A stretch of 64,000 nucleotides of DNA. It comes from Flavobacterium aestivum. Lineage in GTDB: Bacteria; Bacteroidota; Bacteroidia; Flavobacteriales; Flavobacteriaceae. This document shows, piece after piece, positions 1-8,252 of this stretch (within the stretch, counting starts at the first letter, position 1; each line of letters begins with the position of its first letter). The stretch is from assembly GCF_026870175.2 (NCBI RefSeq), contig NZ_CP113977.2, positions 496,001-560,000 on the forward strand. Reading direction: 5' to 3'. The notes beneath the pieces are model-generated. The model was not told the origin of the DNA. It ran no database searches and worked only from the letters and a program-made list of their open reading frames with translations. A program made the translations under genes and the position numbers.

Positions 1-332
1 AACAAATCTTTTGTGAAGTATAAAAACAAAGGGATTCCCATACCTAAATGCACACTTTTTGCACCTGATCTGTAAATCTCTCCAAGGACACTACATATTT
101 TATTATTAATAATTATGGTCGCTAAATCCACGTGATAAGGCGCACAAGGACTTTTGGCATAGTTCGGAAAGTAATATTCAAACCATTTTATATAATCACT
201 TTCAAGTCTTTTGATACGGTTGAGTTTATCAATAGGCTTTTCATTGATATCAATTGTTGTAGCTTTCTTAATTCTTACACAATGTGCATCATACTCCTTT
301 ATAAGTTTTTCCCATTTTGGACTCATTGCCAT
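1..332 (-). CDS. Phage terminase large subunit, N-terminal part (runs off window)
   Basis: Leftward open frame of 110 codons with no stop, cut by the left edge of the window. It starts at the ATG at 332-330, which overlaps the stop of the small-subunit gene as TAATG. The protein begins MAMSPKWEKLIKEYD and contains WFEYYFPNYAKSPCAPYHVD followed by YRSGAKSVHLGMGIPLFLYF. That layout matches the N-terminus of terminase large subunits in Bacteroidota prophages, just upstream of and including the Walker A-like region (RSGAKS). Its expected job is ATP-driven DNA packaging into the prohead. The ATPase core and nuclease domain lie outside the window, so the assignment rests on this N-terminal pattern and on the gene order. 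Confidence 0.8.
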   Translation of the reverse strand, partial: MAMSPKWEKLIKEYDAHCVRIKKATTIDINEKPIDKLNRIKRLESDYIKWFEYYFPNYAKSPCAPYHVDLATIIINNKICSVLGEIYRSGAKSVHLGMGIPLFLYFTKDL

Positions 333-763
333 TAGCCTTCCTGATTTATTTTAAACAAAATGAACTGTTTGTGATATTCCGTAAATAAGACGGCTGTTTT
401 GGGGTCTTGGTCTGCCATCCAGTTATCGAATTCTTTGAAAACTGAAAAGACAATTTGTGTACTTGTGCTACTTGATAGTGTTTCGATTACCTTATTAATC
501 TTAGCGAGTGCATCGGCATCGATAAGCGATACTCCACCAGTAGCAACGGTTTTTAATTCCTTAATCAATATTTCGCGAATCTTATGAGGAGATGCCAACA
601 TTTCGGCACGCTTGTCTTCCCAACGTCCGTCTTTTCTCCATTTTGACAGTGTTTGTTCGGATACGTCTAGCTGTTCGGCAATAGCTTTTGCTGTCATTCC
701 GTCTTCGACAAACATCCTTTCGGCCATTACTTTTTTTGCCTGATTTGTGAGCAAATTTGACAT
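332..763 (-). CDS. Phage terminase small subunit-like protein (HTH)
   Basis: Predicted 143-residue protein. The ATG at 763 (MSNLLTNQAKKVMAERMF) is preferred to a TTG 24 bases upstream. Residues about 10-50 hold a helix-turn-helix, with MTAKAIAEQLDVSEQTLSKW as the core, as in small terminase subunits and gpP-like DNA-binding proteins. The rest is helical, as expected for oligomerisation. It overlaps the large-subunit start by one base and is divergent from the capsid operon. Family knowledge says it recognises viral DNA and presents it to the large subunit. A plain HTH regulator is the alternative, but the coupled terminase gene makes that unlikely. Confidence 0.75.
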   Translation of the reverse strand: MSNLLTNQAKKVMAERMFVEDGMTAKAIAEQLDVSEQTLSKWRKDGRWEDKRAEMLASPHKIREILIKELKTVATGGVSLIDADALAKINKVIETLSSSTSTQIVFSVFKEFDNWMADQDPKTAVLFTEYHKQFILFKINQEG

Positions 764-889
764 GTTTTTATAGTGATTTAAATGCAAAAATCCTTATAAA
801 TCAAGGTGCAAACTAAAATTGTTGCAACCCTTGCGAACAATTTTTCATACCCTATTTTATCATCACATCTTTGCTTCAAAGTTTTAAAA

Positions 890-2008
890 ATGATTTTTCA
901 AGTACAGCAAAACACGATAGCCGCATACGGTCAAATTTGGGAAGGAAACGGAATGGAGTTCGTTTCGATATTCACACAAATGGAAAGTCAATACAGTGAT
1001 ATTACTGTAAAGATTCACACCTATGGAGGTTCTGTGTTTGACGGAAATCTAATCTTTAACACTATCCAAAACAGTAAAAAAAACATTGATATACAAATCA
1101 TTGGTATAGCTGCATCGATGGGTGCAATAATCAGTCAGTCCCGCAAAAATAAACCTCGTATGGTAAGAAATGGATATTTGATGATTCACGCCCCATCAGG
1201 TGGTACCGATGGAACAGCAACCGACCACGAGAATACCGCTAAACTATTACGCTCAATAGAAAAAAACTTTAAAACTCTTTTAGTTAATAGTACAGGAAAG
1301 CCTGAAAGTTATGTCGCTAAATGGATGGTTGGGGACAACTGGTTTGATGCAGAACAGGCGCTGAAGGAAGGTTTGATTTCTGAAATCATAGAACCCGAAA
1401 GCGATACTATAATCGCTAATTTAAACCCACAAGAATTAGGTGTACAAGGAATGTATTACCAATTCACGGCTTTACTGACTCCTAAAAACGAATCAAAAAT
1501 AAATTTAGATCATACTATGAAAAAACCAATTATTGAAGCTCTAGCCTTAACTGGTGTAAATGAGCAAAGTTCGGATACAGCGATTATTGATGCTGTTAAT
1601 GCAAAGTTTGCTGCTGAAAAGTCAGAGCTTCAAGGTAAGCTAGATGCCGAAATTAAAAAGCGTGAAACTGCCGAAGAATCATTAAAAGCCAAAGCCAAAG
1701 CAGCTATTACGGCTGTTGTTGAAGCAGCTAAAAAAGCGGGTAAAATTACTCAAGACCAAGTGGCTACTTATGAAAGTATTGCTGAAGCTTCAGGAATTGA
1801 AGTTTTAAACACTGTTCTTGGTGCTATTCCGGCACGCAATCCTATCTATTCACAAATACAATCACATGGTAAAACGGATGCAGTTTTAGGTCGTGAGGAA
1901 TGGGATTTTGACAAATGGCAAAAAGAAGATCCAAAAGCCTTAGAAGCTATGGCCGGAAAAGAACCAGAAAAATTCAAAGAATTGTTTAACGCAAAATATA
2001 AAAAATAA
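890..2008 (+). CDS. ClpP-like prohead protease with C-terminal scaffold-like region
   Basis: Predicted 372-residue protein. The frame is open back to a GTG at 806, but the ATG at 890 (MIFQVQQNTIAAYGQ) fits the protease fold. The ClpP/S49-like core is clear: GGSVFDG near residue 47, the nucleophile in GIAASMGA (Ser76), and LMIHAPSGG with His100. After about residue 200 comes a long charged, Ala/Lys/Glu-rich helical region (AEKSELQGKLDAEIKKRETA). This suggests a protease-scaffold fusion of the kind that shapes the prohead and is then degraded. It is the first gene of the rightward structural operon, directly before the capsid gene, and its stop overlaps the capsid start (TAATG). Confidence 0.85.
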   Translation: MIFQVQQNTIAAYGQIWEGNGMEFVSIFTQMESQYSDITVKIHTYGGSVFDGNLIFNTIQNSKKNIDIQIIGIAASMGAIISQSRKNKPRMVRNGYLMIHAPSGGTDGTATDHENTAKLLRSIEKNFKTLLVNSTGKPESYVAKWMVGDNWFDAEQALKEGLISEIIEPESDTIIANLNPQELGVQGMYYQFTALLTPKNESKINLDHTMKKPIIEALALTGVNEQSSDTAIIDAVNAKFAAEKSELQGKLDAEIKKRETAEESLKAKAKAAITAVVEAAKKAGKITQDQVATYESIAEASGIEVLNTVLGAIPARNPIYSQIQSHGKTDAVLGREEWDFDKWQKEDPKALEAMAGKEPEKFKELFNAKYKK

Positions 2009-2928
2009 TGGCAGAATTAGTTGACGGATTATGGCTTGAGCAATTTGTAGAGCCTCAGCTTTTAGAAGAATTTAGAAACTATAAGGATGACTTTATAGGA
2101 ACTTTCAAAGCGCCTTCAGAGGATGCAATTGATAAAGATGGTATTAAGTTCAATAAGTTGATTAATGAAATAAAATTTCATGTTAACAAGAGTACTGCTT
2201 TTGAACCAGTTGAAATCCCTAATAAAAAGGGTTTGGTTGAGTGGGATAAATTAGATACAGACTTAACTGTAGTATCTGATAAATCAATGCGAGCTTTAGC
2301 TTTTGATAAAGAAAGTGAATTAAGAAGATTGCATAATGAAGCCTTTAGAATGGGTGTCCGAGATTATGCGTTGAGAAAAATTGCTCCAAAAGCGAATACT
2401 TCAGGAACTCCAATTTTAAGGACAACTGGAGAAGATGATGGTACTGGTAGAAAAAAATTGAAGTATTCTGATATGATTAAATATTACAGCGTACTTGAAG
2501 GTTTGAATCTTACAGATTGGGCTCAAGCATTTATGATTCTTTGCGCTGAACACAGACAAGATCTTATTGAAGATAGAGGTAATACTAATAACATTCGTGA
2601 TATTGAAATTGACTCTAATACGGGAGAGTTAAAAAGATTTTTTAAACTAAAATTCTTTGAAAATAATAGCTCTGTAAAATTTACTGCAGCTGATGCTCCT
2701 GTTTCTCAAGGTGCTGTTTCTCAAGCAACACATAGAAATGGTTCTTTATTTTATTATGCACCAAATATTGTACATCACATCGAAGCGGTAAAAGTACTTT
2801 ATAAACCAATGATACAAGATACTCGAAATCCTGATCCCCAGTCAGAACTACGATTACACTGTTATGGTCTTACAGACAAAAAGCAGGAATATGGTGTGGG
2901 GGCGTTAGTTTCCGGTATTGTTACTTAA
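2008..2928 (+). CDS. Major capsid protein
   Basis: Predicted 306-residue protein with ATG overlapping the protease stop. Its place directly after a prohead protease, its length, and the N-terminal pattern (LVDGLWLEQFVEPQLLEEF) match major capsid proteins of Bacteroidota contractile-tailed prophages. It has no signal peptide and no transmembrane segment. The protein should form the icosahedral shell, probably with an HK97-type fold. The fold is inferred from family and context rather than read from a motif. Confidence 0.75.
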   Translation: MAELVDGLWLEQFVEPQLLEEFRNYKDDFIGTFKAPSEDAIDKDGIKFNKLINEIKFHVNKSTAFEPVEIPNKKGLVEWDKLDTDLTVVSDKSMRALAFDKESELRRLHNEAFRMGVRDYALRKIAPKANTSGTPILRTTGEDDGTGRKKLKYSDMIKYYSVLEGLNLTDWAQAFMILCAEHRQDLIEDRGNTNNIRDIEIDSNTGELKRFFKLKFFENNSSVKFTAADAPVSQGAVSQATHRNGSLFYYAPNIVHHIEAVKVLYKPMIQDTRNPDPQSELRLHCYGLTDKKQEYGVGALVSGIVT

Positions 2929-2945
2929 TTTTTTATGTAAGTAAA

Positions 2946-3335
2946 ATGATAGATAAAATTACACTGAAGCAAGAAGCTGATAAGCTTTTTGCTTCTACAT
3001 CCCACGAAGTGTTGTTTGCAAGTCCAGCAGGCGAATTTTTTACGTCTGAAAAAATTGGAAGTTTGAGTATAAAGGCAGGTGAAAAGCTTATCAAGTTTGA
3101 AAAAACAGAAACAAAAGAGCTAAACGCCAATGACACTATTGCTAAAATCAAAGCGGTTACTTCATTGCAAGAATTGGCGGCGTTTGCAGGTGATGATCGT
3201 AAATCTGTTATATCAGTTTATGGCTGGAAAGAAAAACAACTAATAGAAGCTATTAAGGTGGTTGGTGCAAAAACCGAAGGAACTAACCCACCAGTGGCAG
3301 GAAACGGAAACGCAGACACCGACACCCAAAAGTAA
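2946..3335 (+). CDS. Hypothetical phage head protein downstream of capsid
   Basis: Predicted 129-residue soluble protein starting at ATG 2946, 17 bases after the capsid stop. I do not recognise a family. The N-terminal half (about residues 1-60) looks like a small beta-rich domain, with FASPAGEFFTSEKIGSLSIK. The C-terminal half has a short helical stretch and a Gly/Asn/Pro-rich tail. The slot between capsid and sheath usually holds head-tail connector or head decoration proteins, so a structural role is likely but not shown. Confidence 0.55.
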   Translation: MIDKITLKQEADKLFASTSHEVLFASPAGEFFTSEKIGSLSIKAGEKLIKFEKTETKELNANDTIAKIKAVTSLQELAAFAGDDRKSVISVYGWKEKQLIEAIKVVGAKTEGTNPPVAGNGNADTDTQK

Positions 3336-3355
3336 ATTTAAAACCAATTTAAACG

Positions 3356-4600
3356 ATGGCAAATTTAGATGCTGCAAAAATAAAAAAAGGGAAAGTTGGA
3401 GCCAATAGGCAAAACAACGACAGGGGAATTTCAGGACTCATTGTGAGTTCGCCTGTCAATACTCTTTTACCGTTTAAAAAAACGGTTCAATTGTACGGTT
3501 TGTACGATGCCGAACAAAATGGTATTACCCCCGAATTTGACAAGACAAACAATGTAAACGTATATCGCCACGTGCGAGAATTTTACAGAGGTGCCGGTGA
3601 AGGTGTTGAGCTTAATGTAATGTTAGTACCTCAAACGGAAACGTTGATAACCATTACTGAAGATACTACTGGCGACAAAGTAAAACGTTTACTGGTTGAT
3701 GCCGCTTACAAGGTTAGACAAGTGGCCATTGCTTTAAACCCAACGGTTATTGGTGTGGCTGTTGATGGATTGCCACCGGATGTTTTCGGGTCAATTCCAA
3801 AAGCACAAGGTACGGCCGAATGGGCTTATAATCAATTTATGCCAGTACACTTATTCGTTGAGGGTTATGGCTTGAGTGGCACGGCTGCAGTAGTTCCTGA
3901 CTTGAGAGATATTGAAAATGTTGAGGCAACAAAAGTAACTATGGTTATTGGCCAAGACTGGCAATACGCTGAAACTAAAACAGGAATAGCCCAAAAATTT
4001 GCCGATGTAGGTACAATTTTGGGGATATGTGCGGCTGCTGGAATTAATCAAAACATTGGAGATAACGAGGCATTCAATTTAACCAATGCCGGAAAGTCTG
4101 CTTGGTTGGTTCCTGGACTATCGAACCATAAAACCAATAAAGAAGTTTATGCTGAATTGCAAACTTTTGAAGATAAAGGATATGTGTTTGGTATTACTTA
4201 TCCTGGTCTAGCGGGAGTCCGTATCAATAACGACCACGTTTGCGCACCTATTAAAATAGATGCTGAAGGCAACATCAACGAGCATACAATTGCTTACGGC
4301 CGTGTTATGGACGACTGCGCTAGACAGTTAAGAACCGCTTATTTACCTAAGGTTAAAAAAACGTATCCGGTTAACGCAGCGGGTAAACTACCAACAGGTG
4401 TGCGTGTGAGTTTGGAAACCATTGGCGACAACATATTTACCGATATGCAGAACGCTGTCGAAATATCTGCGGGTAAAACGACCATTGACCCGAATAGTGA
4501 TTTGTTGGTTGCAAAAGAGCTGAAGGTATCTTTTAACGTGCAACCTACTGGTGTACTGGGCTATTTAAACGGAACTATTAACCTTAAAGCTAAGCAATAA
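3356..4600 (+). CDS. Contractile tail sheath protein (DUF2586-like)
   Basis: Predicted 414-residue protein. It follows the pattern of the DUF2586 sheath family of Bacteroidota and Mu-like phages: N-terminal KGKVGANRQNNDRGISGLIV, a middle region with LNPTVIGVAVDGLPPDVFGS, and a late segment AYGRVMDDCARQLRTAYLPK like the conserved sheath C-domain. It should polymerise around the tail tube and contract on infection. It is followed with a TAATG overlap by the tube gene. A sheath gene makes this element a myovirus-type or tailocin-type tail, and the neighbouring head genes favour a phage. Confidence 0.8.
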   Translation: MANLDAAKIKKGKVGANRQNNDRGISGLIVSSPVNTLLPFKKTVQLYGLYDAEQNGITPEFDKTNNVNVYRHVREFYRGAGEGVELNVMLVPQTETLITITEDTTGDKVKRLLVDAAYKVRQVAIALNPTVIGVAVDGLPPDVFGSIPKAQGTAEWAYNQFMPVHLFVEGYGLSGTAAVVPDLRDIENVEATKVTMVIGQDWQYAETKTGIAQKFADVGTILGICAAAGINQNIGDNEAFNLTNAGKSAWLVPGLSNHKTNKEVYAELQTFEDKGYVFGITYPGLAGVRINNDHVCAPIKIDAEGNINEHTIAYGRVMDDCARQLRTAYLPKVKKTYPVNAAGKLPTGVRVSLETIGDNIFTDMQNAVEISAGKTTIDPNSDLLVAKELKVSFNVQPTGVLGYLNGTINLKAKQ

Positions 4601-5019
4601 TGGCAGAAATAACAAGAAACGGTAAAGCTTACGATAGTGCTGATTCAGAATGTTTCATTAATGGAGTGCCTCTTGAAATTACTTCGGCAACTTATGGTAA
4701 TGAGCAAGAACATCAATTGAATTTTGGTCTTAGTTCGAATGCTAGCAGTTGGAGTCGTGGCAAAAAAACACCAAGCTGTACAATAGGTATTATGATGCAT
4801 GACATCGTACCTCTTGAATTAGCTGCTAAAGGTGGTAGTATTTTAGATATTCCACCATTTTATATGATCATGACTTTTACGAATGAATATAACATCATTG
4901 TAACGGATAGGGTTTTAATGAAATTCCAAAACGAGGGCCGAGAGGTTACTGGCGAAATGGGGCTTAAAAAAGAATACACGATGTTCGCTTTATCAGTTGA
5001 ATTGAACGTAGCGGCATAA
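4600..5019 (+). CDS. Tail tube protein
   Basis: Predicted 139-residue protein whose ATG overlaps the sheath stop. Its length, beta-rich composition and position straight after the sheath gene match tail tube proteins. It begins MAEITRNGKAYDSADSECFI and has alternating hydrophobic strands throughout. It would form stacked hexameric rings inside the sheath. A strong terminator-like hairpin follows, separating this highly needed structural product from the chaperone gene. Confidence 0.7.
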   Translation: MAEITRNGKAYDSADSECFINGVPLEITSATYGNEQEHQLNFGLSSNASSWSRGKKTPSCTIGIMMHDIVPLELAAKGGSILDIPPFYMIMTFTNEYNIIVTDRVLMKFQNEGREVTGEMGLKKEYTMFALSVELNVAA

Positions 5020-5050
5020 TTCCAAGTTCATTTTTTTTCATTTTTTAACA

Positions 5051-5077
5051 AGCCCTCTGATAGGGAGGGCTTTTTTT
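5051..5077 (+). terminator. Intrinsic terminator-like hairpin inside the tail operon
   Basis: AGCCCTC at 5051-5057 pairs with GAGGGCT at 5065-5071 and is followed directly by a T tract to 5077. It lies between the tail tube gene and the chaperone gene, which are in the same direction. It is likely a partial terminator lowering expression of the later genes relative to capsid, sheath and tube. Confidence 0.75.
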
Positions 5078-5102
5078 AAATCAAATTTAAACACAAAATA
5101 TA

Positions 5103-5426
5103 ATGGCAAAAGTCAAAAAAGAAGTAAGTCAAGAAATAATTGAAAAAGTCGGCGGTGTCGACAAATTAAGACGAGTTGAATTACCGCTGGATGATGACGG
5201 TAACGAGGTATTGGACGTGATCGTTTGCATTCCCGATCGTAGAACTATGGGGCAATACTTGAAGTATCAAAGCGTAAATCCCGCAAAGGCACAAGAGATT
5301 TTGGTTAAAAACTGTTTGCTGACAGATAAAGACCAGGTACTTGCAGATGATGCATTGTTTTTAACCTGTGTAAGCGAATTAGCCCAGCTGATTCCAATTA
5401 GAGAAGGCAAGATAAAAAAGTATTAG
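5103..5426 (+). CDS. Tail assembly chaperone, short (G-like) form
   Basis: Predicted 107-residue protein starting at ATG 5103. It sits between the tube gene and the baseplate genes, the standard slot for the lambda G or Mu-type tail assembly chaperone. It is acidic/basic mixed and helical, with no signal or membrane segment. Its last codons contain the heptamer A AAA AAG (5414-5420) two codons before the TAG stop. The -1 frame after it stays open to the next gene, so this short form is probably the more abundant of two products. The family normally binds the tape measure protein during tail assembly. Confidence 0.75.
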   Translation: MAKVKKEVSQEIIEKVGGVDKLRRVELPLDDDGNEVLDVIVCIPDRRTMGQYLKYQSVNPAKAQEILVKNCLLTDKDQVLADDALFLTCVSELAQLIPIREGKIKKY

Positions 5427-5611
5427 ACGATTGCCCGGGACTGATAAATGATGCTGATAAAGACATGATTTTTAAAATTGATGCAATGATTAGCCACGTC
5501 TTGCATTTGCCTTTCCCGGAACAATTGGATGATGATGTTTGGGCTCAAAAATGGGCACAAGTGCAGTGGCTGATTGAAAAAGGTATAGTAGCTCCAATAA
5601 ATCCAACATAA
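5103..5611 (+). CDS. Tail assembly chaperone, frameshifted (GT-like) form
   Basis: Predicted product of a -1 ribosomal frameshift at A AAA AAG (5414-5420). It has 106 zero-frame residues plus 63 from the -1 frame, which begins VLDDCPGLINDADKDMIFKI and ends at TAA 5609-5611. The extension has protein-like composition (WAQKWAQVQWLIEKG), is not otherwise covered by a gene, and its stop overlaps the next ATG as TAATG. This matches the conserved frameshift between chaperone genes in long-tailed phages. I saw no obvious downstream pseudoknot. An upstream GAGAAGG at 5401-5407 could act as a stimulator, though Bacteroidota use Shine-Dalgarno signals weakly. Confidence 0.75.
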
Positions 5612-6261
5612 TGCCAATAACAGATGCTTACAAACACGTCTTTAATGACGTTGTTGCTTTCCCGTCAAACATAACGATCGATTTGGTAGCACGCTATGCG
5701 GCCGCTTTTGGAATGATGGCAGCGGGAGCGGCTATTGAAAAAGTATTTGTTGAAAAAACTAAAAACAAAGATTACAATTTTCAATATTTCCCTATTCAAG
5801 ATGGGAGTGTGGACTATGTAAAAATGGTTGTTCCTGGGCAAGAAGCTTTAGAATTTTCGACCGTATTACATGGCGACAGAGGCAATGTTTTTGCGCCTCC
5901 TTTATTGATCGGTTTTTCTCAAGAAAAGTCTCTGATTGAAACCGAAGTCAATGACGATGATCCGATCGTAATTGAAAGATGGGGAACAAAGCCGTGGGAT
6001 ATCACTATTAATGGCATTTTGATTGATTTAGACAACAGAATTTATCCAACAGATGAGATACGTCGTTTAAATCGAAATTGGAAATATAATGGCGTGGTTA
6101 AGGTTATAGGGAAGCAATTTGAAGAAAAAGACATCGATAGTTTGTATTTCCGATCAATCAATTTTACGGCTGTTGAAGGTTACCAGGACACTATACAATT
6201 TACCATCAATGCAAGTTCAATAAAGGCAGTCAATTTCACACTTTTGAAACCAAATAGTTAA
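5611..6261 (+). CDS. Phage tail-associated protein (DUF6046-like)
   Basis: Predicted 216-residue protein with its ATG overlapping the stop of the frameshifted chaperone. Residues about 20-45 include a short hydrophobic Ala/Gly-rich helix (YAAAFGMMAAGAAIEKVF). The remainder is soluble, with KPWDITINGILIDLDNRIYP and a beta-rich end. It resembles the DUF6046 proteins of Bacteroidota prophages, which lie between the tape measure and the hub gene, and may act in the tail-tip or baseplate. In this prophage no tape measure precedes it. Confidence 0.55.
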   Translation: MPITDAYKHVFNDVVAFPSNITIDLVARYAAAFGMMAAGAAIEKVFVEKTKNKDYNFQYFPIQDGSVDYVKMVVPGQEALEFSTVLHGDRGNVFAPPLLIGFSQEKSLIETEVNDDDPIVIERWGTKPWDITINGILIDLDNRIYPTDEIRRLNRNWKYNGVVKVIGKQFEEKDIDSLYFRSINFTAVEGYQDTIQFTINASSIKAVNFTLLKPNS

Positions 6262-7268
6262 TGAATTATTTGTATCACAATATCAGTATAAGAATAACCA
6301 TTGCTGATAATTTAGAGTTTACGGTTTGCCAATCGATTCACATAGAATCAAGTGTACAAGTTCTTGCAAATAATGCCAAAATCGAATTACCTAGGGAGTT
6401 TCGTAATGCCGTTGATGAAGTGGGTAAAGCCATCAATATTGCGGGTAAATCTATTTTGGATTTTATGAAACGTGGGAATGCTATAAAAATTGAGTTTGGG
6501 TACGATGGTGACCTGCAAAATGAATTCGAAGGATACATCACTAAAATAGGCGCTGAAATGCCTTTGCTTTTAGAATGTGAAGACGAAATGTTTCAACTCA
6601 AGAAAGCTCCTAGAATAACCAAATTTATAAAGTCGGGAAAGTTAATTGATATTTTGAAAGCCGTATTACCCGCCAAATATAAGATTGAATGTAATGGTGA
6701 TTACTCAATCGGAAAGTGGCTAATAGAAGATGCAACTCCTTACAATGTTCTTGAAGAGCTTCGAGACAAAGCAGGAATCAGAGCTTACTTTAAAAACCCA
6801 ACGACACTATGTGTTGGAATGATCGTGGATTTTAAAGCTGAAACAGTTCATAAATTCAATTTTAGTGAGAATGTACGACGTGGTAGTAATTTGAAATTTG
6901 AACAAAAGGAAAGTAAACCAATATTTCTAACTGTCGAAAGTAAACAAGCAGACGGCAAAATACTTTCAATATCTGTAGGTGAAAAAGGAGGTGATGAAAA
7001 GAAAATGAAGCTTTGGCCAAATATGACTAAATCAGAACTTCAATTATGGGCCAATAAACAACAAACAAGTGTTTCCTATGATGGCTTTGAGGGAACTTTA
7101 GACGGATGGTGTTACCCTAGAACTAAGCCAGGAGATTCAGCACAATTGTATAGGCCATATTACAAAGACAGGCATCAAGATGGAAGGTATTTTATAGAAA
7201 GCGTAACCATCGATGTTAACGGTTCTGAAGGTATTAAGAGAGCCAATAATTTAAGTTATAAACTATGA
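6261..7268 (+). CDS. Baseplate hub protein (late control gpD-like)
   Basis: Predicted 335-residue protein coupled by overlap to its neighbours. Its layout resembles the gpD/gp27 hub: an N-terminal beta-barrel region with RNAVDEVGKAINIAGKSILD, a central helical segment TPYNVLEELRDKAGIRAYFK near residue 160, and a C-terminal part ending in a second barrel (YRPYYKDRHQDGRYFIESVT). The hub trimer joins the tail tube to the spike encoded by the next gene. Hub, spike and wedge genes follow in the order seen in P2 and Mu-like phages. Confidence 0.7.
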   Translation: MNYLYHNISIRITIADNLEFTVCQSIHIESSVQVLANNAKIELPREFRNAVDEVGKAINIAGKSILDFMKRGNAIKIEFGYDGDLQNEFEGYITKIGAEMPLLLECEDEMFQLKKAPRITKFIKSGKLIDILKAVLPAKYKIECNGDYSIGKWLIEDATPYNVLEELRDKAGIRAYFKNPTTLCVGMIVDFKAETVHKFNFSENVRRGSNLKFEQKESKPIFLTVESKQADGKILSISVGEKGGDEKKMKLWPNMTKSELQLWANKQQTSVSYDGFEGTLDGWCYPRTKPGDSAQLYRPYYKDRHQDGRYFIESVTIDVNGSEGIKRANNLSYKL

Positions 7269-7747
7269 GTGAATTTGAGGAAATGTTTAAACAAGCTATC
7301 CATAGCTCACGTAAAAATAAAGGCAAATTTACCTTAACTGTTGGAACGGTAAAAGCTGTTGAAAATGATACTTGCACTGTAGATTATTATGAAGATGTTC
7401 GGCTTAACGCTATAATTGAAGATTCAAAAAGCCAGTTTACAGTGTATCCTAAAGTAGGCTCAAAAGTAGTTATTGGCCGCCTAGAGAATGAAGATAATGC
7501 TTTTGTAGTTGGTGTTTCTGAAATTGAAAAAGTAACTGTTAAAATAGGCGATTTGATATTTGAAATAAACAATGGCAAGTTTAAGATTAAAAGCGGAAGT
7601 GTGAGTCTTAAATCGATTTTAAACGATGCTTTTGACCAAATGAATAAAGCAATAATAACGACACCATCGGGACCAGGACAATTTTCCGCTGCAGATAAAT
7701 TGGTATTTAAAGATTTAAAACAAAAAACGAATCAATTACTAGGATAA
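7265..7747 (+). CDS. Baseplate spike protein (gpV/Mu gp45-like)
   Basis: Predicted 160-residue protein overlapping the hub gene by 4 bases. Residues about 20-80 look like the OB-fold of tail spikes (GTVKAVENDTCTVDYYEDVR, then YPKVGSKVVIGRL). This is followed by repeated strands typical of a beta-helix (KIGDLIFEINNGKFKIKSGS). The C-terminus is a short helical region. The trimer would be the membrane-piercing tip. The assignment rests on the fold pattern and gene order. Confidence 0.7.
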   Translation: MSEFEEMFKQAIHSSRKNKGKFTLTVGTVKAVENDTCTVDYYEDVRLNAIIEDSKSQFTVYPKVGSKVVIGRLENEDNAFVVGVSEIEKVTVKIGDLIFEINNGKFKIKSGSVSLKSILNDAFDQMNKAIITTPSGPGQFSAADKLVFKDLKQKTNQLLG

Positions 7748-7962
7748 TGGCATTAAATGATATTGTATTTATTGACGAAATAGTAAATCTGCAGGATGAA
7801 ATGAGTCGGGCAATAGATTATGAAACGGCTAAAGTAGAATATGCACAAAAACTGCTACTAGCAATTAAAAATTACATAAAGTCTGGAACGGTTACTGTAA
7901 ACGTGATTACCACTGGAAGTGCTGCTAATCATACTGGAACTGGAACGGGTACAATAAGTTAA
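7747..7962 (+). CDS. Small phage protein of unknown function
   Basis: Predicted 71-residue protein whose ATG follows the spike stop with overlap. The N-terminal 45 residues form a likely helix (LQDEMSRAIDYETAKVEYAQ), and the tail is Thr/Gly-rich (TTGSAANHTGTGTGTIS). No family is recognised. Its tight packing between spike and wedge genes argues that it is a real tail or baseplate component. Confidence 0.5.
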   Translation: MALNDIVFIDEIVNLQDEMSRAIDYETAKVEYAQKLLLAIKNYIKSGTVTVNVITTGSAANHTGTGTGTIS

Positions 7963-7964
7963 AG

Positions 7965-8252
7965 ATGAGACAGGATATATTGAGAGACGAAAGCGGTGAT
8001 TTATTATTTGCCAATGGTGATTTTGCCACAGGACAAAGTGATCAGCAACACGTTGAGGATATTTTTGACTTGCAACCAGGAGAATTAAAAGAGTTCCCTT
8101 TAGCAGGTTTTGGTGCTATCAATTATATCAAAAAAACAATTACTGCAGATGAGTTTAAACGTGATTTAAAGATTCAGTTAAACTATGATGGTTACACCAA
8201 CGCAACGATTGACACCAGTAAAGGAATTGAGAATTTAAACATTGAAATATGA
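7965..8252 (+). CDS. Baseplate wedge protein (Mu gp46/gp25-like)
   Basis: Predicted 95-residue protein. It opens with the pattern DILRDESGDLLFANGDFATG and a following segment EDIFDLQPGELKEFPLAGFG, as in gp25/gpW/gp46-like wedge proteins that initiate the sheath at the baseplate. Its size and position after the spike fit. The stop overlaps the holin start as ATGA. Confidence 0.65.
   Translation: MRQDILRDESGDLLFANGDFATGQSDQQHVEDIFDLQPGELKEFPLAGFGAINYIKKTITADEFKRDLKIQLNYDGYTNATIDTSKGIENLNIEI

Noticed and set aside
132..335. Rightward 67-residue frame
   Set aside because: It lies opposite the terminase large subunit start, whose reverse-strand translation matches the family; the rightward frame is a shadow.
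5423..5617. Leftward 64-residue frame
   Set aside because: It lies opposite the -1 frame extension of the tail chaperone, which explains the region better.
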